Shown: positions 20,926 through 29,725 of the stretch, one piece after another
Layout of the letters: each line of letters starts with the position of its first letter
Numbering within the stretch: the first letter of the stretch is position 1
NCBI GenBank assembly: GCA_000333855.2
Contig: CM007315.1
Location: 674,382-734,157 of the forward strand
From: Endotrypanum monterogeii
Lineage: Eukaryota > Euglenozoa > Kinetoplastea > Trypanosomatida > Trypanosomatidae
DNA: 59,776 nucleotides
Direction: 5' to 3'
Made by a program: the position numbers and the translations under genes
Notes under the pieces: generated by a model
Databases searched by the model: none
The model's input: the letters and a program-made list of their open reading frames with translations, nothing else
What the model was told of the DNA's origin: nothing

Positions 20926-22543
20926 CACGAGAAATGAAAAAGGTAGACAATAAAATGTTCAGCAATATTTTCCCCCTCCTCCACCTGTGAATGTTTTCAA
21001 CTGATCTTTTTCCCCTCTCTTCTGTTGGCGTGTGGCCAAAGGAGGTACAGAAAGTGTGTGTGTGTGATCGTGGCTGTGGGAGAAATGAAAAAAGCTCTCC
21101 GAATGAGAAGAACCTTAGCAAACCCAATGCAGGATGTAGAGAGTCTCGCAAGCGGCGGTGACAGCACCAGAAATGTGCATCTGTGTAGAGGAACTACTAC
21201 TACCCCCCCCTCACGAGATGATACAAAGCACCACAATGAAAGGTGACAGCGAAGTAAAAATTGCAGCAGGATGACTGAACGGGATGGGAATGACGGGAGG
21301 GGGGAACGAAAGCAAAGAAACAAAACGTTACTCAGTGGGCAGAAAAAAAAAGCATACCCTCAAAGCACACAGAGGCTGAGAAATTCTGGCAGGGAGGCGC
21401 ACATGTACGCGAGTTGGAGATGGGTAGTTTGCGTGAGGCCACGCACCTGCTTGTCGACGTGCGGGTATGTGTGTGTGTGTGTGTGTAAGTGTGTGTGCGT
21501 ACTTATGGCTCTCGATGAGAAAAAAAAAGTGTCTCACACTACACGTTTGTTGTGCCCCTTTAAAAGAACACACATCAATAAATAAATTTATATTTATATA
21601 TAAATATGTGTGTGGTGGGTGGAACGTGTAGGCGGGGGGGGGGGGTGTTGTCGGCCACATGTGAGTGAACAGCGGCAGGTCGAAAAAAGTAAAGAAATAA
21701 TATCAAATGAGAATCCAGAGAGAGAGGAGAGGGAGGAAGGAGTTGGAAGTTACAGAAAGAAATGTGCACACGCACCTGTGCACATACAGACGCATACCTC
21801 CATCTCCTGTCTTCGAGAAAAACAATAACCCTCTTGGTGGGAAGAGAGGTGTCTCTACCTCGGATGAAGCAAGGAGGGGCTTTGTGTCCAGTTCACAATA
21901 AAAATAAAAGGACCACCTCCCCCTGCCCTACTCACTCCCATGCGCGTATGAATGCTACGGCATACATCTATATATAGAGAGAGAGCGAGAGCGAGAGACA
22001 CCCTTCGCTTACAACGTCAAAGGGCCCCTCCATGTTTTTCTGATGTCGTGTGGTCCGCTATTATGATTCAGTCTCACCATTTTTCTGTTGTTTTCCGAGA
22101 TGATGTCTCCAGATCCATCTACGTGTATCTGTGTTTCTCATAGAGAATCATTTTATTATTTTTTTTTTTTTTGCATACACCCATACACACAGAGTGTGCA
22201 TCAGAGGAGAGGTGCACACACAGACACAAAAAAAAAGAAGGAAAAAAAGAGTACTTGTATATGAATGAGAAAAGATGACCACAACGGCGTCCAGCCAGAA
22301 ACACTCCAAAACACCCGACTAGCGTCGAGAAATATCACGCGAGGAACCGGTGAAAGTGATAATAAGCATTATATATATTTTTATATATTTATATTTATAT
22401 ATATATACAGAAAAGAAAAAAAGATGGAGACACACATGAGACATATATGTTACTTGTGTTGACTCATGGGAGAAGCGCAACTCGGTGCACGGAGAAAGCC
22501 ATCGACAAGACTCAGTAGAAGAAAAATACAAGAAAAAAAAAGT

Positions 22544-22900
22544 TTAACGAGAACGGTCGCACGAAAACTGAGGTGGCAGACTCCTCCGATCATCTGCGAA
22601 GCCGCTGTTGCTGCTCAATGGTGATGAAGATTGATAATCCTCAACGTCTTCATGAAGAGAAGCTGCAAACTTTTTTTTTTCAAGACGCTTCACCAAAGCG
22701 CAGAAAATATAAGAGAGGACACAGCACAGGATGCAAATAAAAACAGGGGCCTCGGCAGGAGAGAAACAAAGTGATTCGAGGAAGGAGGGGAGGGGAGGGG
22801 AGACGACACAAAAGCACATGCCCGGAAGATGAACAGTTAGAAAAGAATAGGCCACAGCACATGCAATCACACCACAAAGGGTACTATATTGCACGCACAC

Positions 22901-22936
<36 letters not shown>

Positions 22937-22978
22937 GATAGAAATCGAAGGAACAGAGGAAAAAAAAAGAGTGACCAT
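22544..22978 (-). CDS. Possible small membrane protein (up to 144 residues)
   Basis: A tentative gene in the long spacer. From the ATG at 22978 the frame reads through a (TA)n repeat that encodes IYIYIY. From an internal ATG at 22819 it gives 91 residues without repeat. It contains hydrophobic segments (YSTLCGVIACAVAYSFL and APVFICILCCVLSYIFCAL), then a basic stop-transfer-like KRLEKKK and a polar acidic/serine tail of about 50 residues. That layout looks like a membrane protein with a cytosolic tail and is less repetitive than other frames nearby. I recognise no family. The start is uncertain, and chance is a real alternative. Confidence 0.35.
22903..22935. repeat. (TA)n microsatellite
   Basis: Thirty-three bases of AT alternation that overlap the 5' part of the possible small membrane-protein frame. 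Confidence 0.95.
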
Positions 22979-24598
22979 GTGCAGGTAGAAGCTAACAAGT
23001 CATCGCTGTCGCCTTTTCTTAGTGATGTAGTTGCGTGTCTGTCATTGAGGACGTGGGATAAGGGAATAAATAAGAAGGCTGAGGAGTGTCAATAGAAATC
23101 CAAAGCACTTCTTCTCCTATTGGCTCCCACGGAAGCCCTCTTTGCATAAAGACGACTACGAGAACGGTGGATCTAGGCGAGGCGGGGGGGGGGGATCCGA
23201 AGAAATAAGATTGATACAATGCGAGAGATCATATGTCGCTGTCCATCGTGAGTCCATTTCCACGCAGCGATACGCAAGATAAAGCAAAAACAAAAAAAAA
23301 GCGTATCTACACGTACGACCATCGAAAGCGTGCATGCGTATAAACTTTTATGCACAAAAAGATCAAATGGGTGTATACGAGGAGGAGATGGGAACGGGGG
23401 GCAGGTGGGTGCCCCGATATGCTTCTCCATTGCACCACGCTATACATTCTTGTGGTGGTGAGTATGTTGTTGTGATCCGTTGTTCCGATACTCAACGAAT
23501 ATATGTATATATAGATATAAAATATATGTTTTCTGCATATTGAGCATCTCGGTTACAGACTCCGGCGGACACACAGACGGGCCCCCTCTCCAAAATATAA
23601 AATAAGACAGCAGCAGTCGGAGATGGCAATTTTTTTCATTTTTTTCGTTGTGTTATTATTATTCTCTCCTTCTGTTCTCAACTTTTTTTTTTTTTGAGGT
23701 GGAAAGAGGTACATGAAGGCTGCTCGAGAGGTAGGAAAGGGCGGAGGGGGTCTGAAAGGAGGAGGACACGCACACACGCACACACAAACAAAAACATCCA
23801 CATCGAACCAAGAAAGAGCGAAAAGGAGGGAACGTTGTATACACTCACCTATCAGCAAGCACAAAATAATGTACGAAAGCATATTTGTCGGCACAACCTC
23901 TTTTTCCCCCTCTCATCCCTCCCCTCCTCAGCCATCAAAACCTTCACGTGCAACATCACAATCCCAACAAAAAGAAAGAGAAAAAATTAAGGAAAAAAAA
24001 ACATGGAGAAAGAACGAGTTACACCAACCCGCATCAACGCAATATCTACAAACATTTGTAAATATAATTTTTTTTCTTCAAAGCTGAAGTGTGAGAGAGA
24101 GCACAGCCGTTATGAGCTTCCCACACACACCTTCCCTGTGGTGTTTTTCGTTAGATGCATCTCCTCCTGACCTGGCCAGCCGTCGGTCCTTCTTATTTTT
24201 TGTGAGAGGGAGAGAGATTCTCATCTCTATCTACGCAGTGTATTGATCACCTGCAAAAGAAAGGATTCCCTTCGGGGTCCAGGACACGGCAGCCTATCTC
24301 TCCCTCTCGCACCCAAATCATTACCACCACAGGATGCTGCGTAGGTGTGAGGCGCGTAGAAGAGGTTTGTTCCCGTGCGTGCGGGTGCTTAATAAAGAGG
24401 GAAAAGGGGAAGAAGAAGACTGAGAAAACATTTGATTCCCCGAACTGTTTTTTTTTCTTTTAGTGATCTCTTGCATATGATTACCAGTGACTAGGTGAAG
24501 CACAACACCGAGACGACGACTAACCCATTGCCCACAAATCACTTTTGCCTCTGTTCAGCCTCCCCCTCAACTGAAAATCTACGGCAATTATATAAATA

Positions 24599-24602
<4 letters not shown>

Positions 24603-24638
<36 letters not shown>
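24603..24638. repeat. (TA)n microsatellite
   Basis: About 36 bases of perfect TA alternation. Confidence 0.95.
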
Positions 24639-24643
<5 letters not shown>

Positions 24644-24853
24644 ATAAAGCAACGCCTGAGTGAAGAGCATCCTTCGTATCGTAGAGATAAGCTGCACAAC
24701 CGTAATAGCGAGTGAACGCCCCCTCATCCTTCTCTCGGTATATGTGCGTGTCTGTTTTTTTGATGTAATGAATCGAAAAAATGAAAAAAAAAAACGTTCG
24801 ACAAATAAAACAAAAGATAAAAGGCAACAGTAGAGACTTTCTTCGGCGACCTC

Positions 24854-24886
24854 CTCCCCCGACGTAGTACAACGTACTCGGGGGAG
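24854..24886. repeat. Inverted repeat, 9-base perfect arms
   Basis: Arms CTCCCCCGA and TCGGGGGAG are perfect complements around a 15-base loop that itself contains GTAC on each side. This GC-rich hairpin stands out in AT/purine-rich spacer. Its role is unknown. Confidence 0.6.
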
Positions 24887-26851
24887 AAGGGGGGAGAGGG
24901 AGAAGGGCTTTCTTACGGTAGAGAGCAGATGCTATTCACTGGTGAAACAAAATAAACAAACAAAAATTCAAGAGGCGTAAATGGATGAGAGGTCCACGGG
25001 AATGTTTAACGACATGGGAAACGAGAAGACAGAGTGCCACCACGGAGTCGATATGTGAATAAATATATGTATATTGGGTGAGCGACGACAAAAGCATCTC
25101 TCTCTTCTGTGTTTGAATTTATGCCTCGTCTTCCTTCAGGATAATCCCTCATCTGTTGTACGGTAGTGCAGGAGAGAGAAAAAAAAAAACGGTTTGTGCC
25201 CTTGCACCTTATTTGTCGCTGGTCCCGTCCTTCCCCTCCCCGCCCCATTCACTACTCTGTGTGTGTATGGGGGAAAGGGGGAGAGAAGAGGACGAGGAGG
25301 AGAGGGTCGTTTGATCGGAACATATCTCCTCCACATCCCCAGCAGGCACAAGACACAAAATAAATAAAAAGAGATGGTAAAGAAATGTGGTGGTACCGTT
25401 CAGTTCATGTCGATATGCAGCCACACACACCAAACCAGACGTTAGAAAAAACACGTGAAAAAAAAAATGTTTTTTTTTTTACACCAGAGAGCGTGAGTGA
25501 CTGAAGGAAAGAGAAGGGAAGGAAGAAAAAATATATATCCACAGCCAAAATCATATGATCTGTTCAGACATGAATAAATGAAATAAAAAATGAAAAAAAA
25601 AATTAAAAATACATTTTTGTTTTTCCCGGCGTTTTGATAGTGTGGGAGGATTGTTAAAAAATTAAACACACACACACACACACACAAAAAAAAAAAAGAG
25701 GAGAAGAGGTATGAAACACGTCACGCCTGAAAAGAAAAGAGTTACGAACAATAAAAACAAAAAAAATTTGAAAGAAGATGCGAGGAAAAGAGATCGGAGG
25801 AAAGAAAAAATATATATGTATATAATTATATATATACTTGATGTCAGCATGTACTTATATATTAGAGTTCATACATTTGTGTAGATATGTGCGGATGTGC
25901 GAAGAAAAAAAAAAAAGGGAGCGAGTAAAGGAGGGAGCCGGAAAAACAAAAGACGGACGTCATCAAGGAATGATTTTCTTTCTCCTATACACTCTTTTCG
26001 CCGTAGACATTTTAATTTTTCCCCTCCCTCAGTCCATCCGTCCCCTCAATTTTGGGAAGATACAACATCTAAGTCCACTGAAGGGAGAAATATTTTTGTC
26101 TGTCGCCCTCCCTACTGCGGAGAAACATGCAATGCATACGAAAGAAAAAAAAAAGAAATATTATGAAGGATGAAGATTACCGTCAGAAGTCGAAAGCAGA
26201 AAAATATGTATGTGTATACATTACACACGTCAAACACACACAAAAACAAAACAAAAACAGGAAGGGGGACAGGAGCAACGAGGAAAAACGGAGAAAAACC
26301 CCTCTCCATCTCTTCTCCTTCCCTCCCTCACCTGGACTGGGTAGTGAACATGTGCACAGGTGATCGTATTTAAACACACACACCCCTCCCCCTCCCTTCC
26401 CCATACACACAGCTCTTCAAGCACAGGCATTCTCTACCTTCACAGTATCCGTAAAAGATACGCGCGCGTATGCGTATGCGTGTGTGTGTGTGTATGTGTA
26501 TGCCCTCCGGCGCCCTCAGCACACGGATCCGCCTCTCTCGTCTCGTGCCTGTTGACGTCGCTATGATTAATGGTTGGGGGGAGCAGGAAGATAAGGGAAG
26601 GGGGGAAGGGGGAAGGAGTTGATGCTGGCAGCAGAAAAAAACCAGCAATGACCACAAAAAGTACACACGCACACACACGGAGAGCCGCACGGGACTTTGT
26701 TTCACCTGTGTTTTCCTCCCATGCTTCACTCGACGGTGTGTGTGTCTGTGTGTGTGTGTGTCGAACAAAGCGTCACTTGAGAGAAGGAATAGAGAAAAAT
26801 AGAGGAGAGCAGACTCGACTCAGCGGGGTAGAGCCCGAAAACCGAATCACG

Positions 26852-26854
<3 letters not shown>

Positions 26855-26898
<44 letters not shown>
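26855..26898. repeat. (TA)n microsatellite
   Basis: About 44 bases of perfect AT alternation followed by GTATATATGTGTGTG. Confidence 0.95.
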
Positions 26899-26908
<10 letters not shown>

Positions 26909-27334
26909 GTGTGTGTATATGCGTATAGAACACAGCACTGCTCAAGAGACCAAGACAAACGACACGAAACAATGAAAAAAAAAATTCGGAGAGTTCGTCA
27001 GAACAAGCAGAAACCCCAGATACTTGACGTGAACAATAAAAAAACGCCTCATCGAGACGCCATATATGTTCGTTTTCTTCTTTTCATTCAGCCACTCACT
27101 TTTTTCTTCGGCATACGAGACCACCCTACTCTACTGTAGGTACGCCCGCTCCGCTCATTTGTACGACATCTGCCCTTCTCGGAGCCAAAATTTGCGCTCT
27201 AGTAGAAGAAGCAAAACACAAAAACAGGAGCAACGCGAGTACCCAAGGAAAAATGAAGAATTGGAAAAAAAAGAACGCGAGAAGGTCGTCATAGAAGTTG
27301 TGCTCCTCTGTTCCTTTCTTTTTGTTTGAGGGGA

Positions 27335-27864
27335 GATGGGCTCCCTCCTCGCCTCTTCTCACTTGACTTCGCGTGTACTCACTCCGCCGTGTAGCGCCCG
27401 TCGTCATGTAAAGTCCGAACCCCACACACAAATCCCCCCCCTCCTCCTCCTCCCTCGCCACACATCCATCACCCACTGCTACACAGCCGCCCACACGCAC
27501 CGCAGCAATCACGCACTCAGATGAATATACACGGCCTCAGCATAAGACGTTGCCCAGAAGCCTCGCAGGTCACTCACGCTCTTGCTCCGCTTTCTCAGCC
27601 GATGGCCGGCGAGCGGCTGGTAAGGCACGCGGCAGTCACGCAGACACCCCGCACATCATATCGGTGACACAGATGCGCTCGCGGCAACCCCTCGCCCCCA
27701 CACACAACCACCCCGTCATGCCGTAGGAATCGCTGACTCCGTCACAACACAAATCGGGGCGGCATTGGCAGAGAAGTGAGGGAGAGAGGGAGGGAGAGAG
27801 AGCCTTCCCCACTCACCCCTCAACGTGAGGACAAGGCGAAGCGAGACGAGAGGCGCGGACAGAA
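27335..27864. repeat. Direct repeat X, copy 1 (about 530 bases), ends at gap
   Basis: Nearly identical to 28047-28574, with only a few differences: two substitutions near the left end, a C-run length change and a one-base indel near the right end. It is GC-richer than the surrounding spacer. The copy is cut off by the 10-N gap. Size and spacer position resemble degenerate SIDER retroposons of Leishmania, but I could not match a SIDER consensus, so that identity is only a suggestion. Confidence 0.85.
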
Positions 27865-27874
27865 NNNNNNNNNN
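27865..27874. other. 10-N assembly gap
   Basis: Ten N between repeat X copy 1 and a (TA)n tract. A fixed 10-N run usually marks a scaffold join of unknown size. Confidence 0.95.
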
Positions 27875-27898
27875 TATATATATATATATATATATATA
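27875..27898. repeat. (TA)n microsatellite after gap
   Basis: TA alternation directly abutting the gap, followed by about 150 unique bases before repeat X copy 2. Confidence 0.9.
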
Positions 27899-28046
27899 CT
27901 TATATATGTATACTTTTTTTTCTCTCTTCTTTGTCTGCCCTCCTGAGAAAAATGGTGAGAACTCGCTGACTTCATTTTTTGAATATTATTACTTTTTTAG
28001 CTCTAGTAGCAGGGAGATGTGTTGGCTCCTATGAAAGAAGAATCAG

Positions 28047-28574
28047 ATGGGCTCCCTCCTCGCCACTTCTCACTTGACTTCGCGTGTACTCACTCCGCCG
28101 TGTAGCGCCCATCGTCATGTAAAGTCCGAACCCCACACACAAATCCCCCCCTCCTCCTCCTCCCTCGCCACACATCCATCACCCACTGCTACACAGCCGC
28201 CCACACGCACCGCAGCAATCACGCACTCAGATGAATATACACGGCCTCAGCATAAGACGTTGCCCAGAAGCCTCGCAGGTCACTCACGCTCTTGCTCCGC
28301 TTTCTCAGCCGATGGCCGGCGAGCGGCTGGTAAGGCACGCGGCAGTCACGCAGACACCCCGCACATCATATCGGTGACACAGATGCGCTCGCGGCAACCC
28401 CTCGCCCCCACACACAACCACCCCGTCATGCCGTAGGAATCGCTGACTCCGTCACAACACAAATCGGGGCGGCATTGGCAGAGAAGTGAGGGAGAGAGGG
28501 AGGGAGAGAGAGCCTTCCCCACTCACCCCTCAACGTGAGGCAAGGCGAAGCGAGACGAGAGGCGCGGACAGAAG
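28047..28574. repeat. Direct repeat X, copy 2
   Basis: Second copy of the block at 27335-27864. Left flanks of the two copies differ. To the right, copy 2 continues into unique sequence, which shows what copy 1 would run into if the duplication is only an assembly artefact. Confidence 0.85.
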
Positions 28575-29060
28575 GCGCTGTACTACCGTGATACAGACAC
28601 CGCTCGTGGCCTGCCACCGGCCCACGGGAGCTGACGAGCGAGAAAAAATCCCTCGAACAAATAAATAAATAAAATTTGGAAAAGGGGAAGCGATCATGCA
28701 ACACGGAGGAAAAAAAAAAAATAAGGGGGCGGCACGAAAAGGAAAGGGTATGAAAGGGAATGAGAGGGCAGACAAATAACAGGCACGCCCATCCAACGAT
28801 TAAGAGAGGAGGAACGACGATGGCGCATAACGCAGATAGAAAAAATCAAATGCGAAGGGATCATAGCGGAAAGACAAAATATTTGAAGATACGGAGGGAG
28901 GGAAAGAAACAGAGAGGAAGAAAAAAAAAGAGTGTCATGTCCGTCTGAAGCTTTGGGAGGTTAAAGAACGAGCAAATAAAAAGGGCGGCGTGGTGTTAGT
29001 GTGGTAACCTGGAAAAAGTAACGATACAGAATGTGACTTTTGTTTTTATAATAGCACCCA

Positions 29061-29093
29061 TACACACACACGCGCGCGCGCGTGTGTGCACAC
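29061..29093. repeat. Palindromic (CA)(CG)(TG) tract, Z-DNA-prone
   Basis: Alternating purine-pyrimidine sequence with a CGCGCGCGCGCG core, CA on the left and TG on the right, ending near CACGTG. It is nearly self-complementary. Confidence 0.8.
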
Positions 29094-29406
29094 GTGGCGA
29101 TCGTCGTTCAATACTCCACTCAGCTGTTTTTTTTCTCTAGACGATTTCTTTTTTTTTTCCCCACTCTTGTGTGAATGCACCAGTGGGTAGGAGAAGGAAT
29201 TGCAAAAGGCGTACATATCCATCCCTAAAATAGAAAAGCCACCCGAATTAGACGTACGCTGACTTCTCTAGATGTGCGTTGCGTCAATACAAGTACAGCT
29301 TCACCGGACATCAGTTCGGTGTTGGAGGCAACTAACTGCAAAAAAAAAGGGGGAAGTGGAAGAAAGATTAAAACAATAAAAAGAGAAACCAAATCTAGTT
29401 GATGTA

Positions 29407-29409
<3 letters not shown>

Positions 29410-29437
<28 letters not shown>
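29410..29437. repeat. (TA)n microsatellite
   Basis: Twenty-eight bases of TA alternation about 290 bases beyond the stop of paralogue C. Confidence 0.95.
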
Positions 29438-29443
<6 letters not shown>

Positions 29444-29645
29444 TATGATATGTGTGAGTTAGTGAGCGAGTCCTCAAACCCTGGCTTGTGCTGCCGCCTT
29501 ACCAAGTCCTCAGCCTTTCATTGGCACCCTCGCAGCCCTGCCTCCTCCTTCATCTCACCCTCCTCCCGCCGCCTCTCGATTGTACATGGATCGAAGAAGC
29601 AAAGAGAGAAACGAGAAGAAAAAGCATTAGCAAGATTTGGCGTAC

Positions 29646-29679
<34 letters not shown>

Positions 29680-29725
29680 GGACGCGTGTCTGAGGGGGGG
29701 AAGGGGGAAGGGGCTACCGTTCGCT

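Larger units (their letters stand above)
19010..22543. other. Gene-poor spacer, first part of a 10.7 kb desert
   Basis: This lies between paralogues C and B. It contains A and T runs, G-rich runs near 19620-19650, short (TA)n tracts and GT runs. Open frames of up to about 150 codons are dominated by repeat-encoded IYIY, VCVC or phenylalanine runs and look non-coding. Confidence 0.6.
22979..29725. other. Second part of the 10.7 kb desert: repeats, a duplicated 0.5 kb block, a 10-N gap
   Basis: This lies between paralogue C and the possible small membrane protein. Apart from several (TA)n, GT and CA tracts it contains a direct duplication (27335-27864 and 28047-28574) around a gap and a CG-alternating palindrome at 29061-29093. 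Long frames within the duplication have low-complexity or antisense character. No gene or RNA gene was recognised. Confidence 0.6.

Noticed and set aside
26370..26768. 132-codon minus-strand frame
   Set aside because: Encoded largely by CA/GT repeats and pyrimidine runs; reads HTHTH and RIRIR. No coding character.
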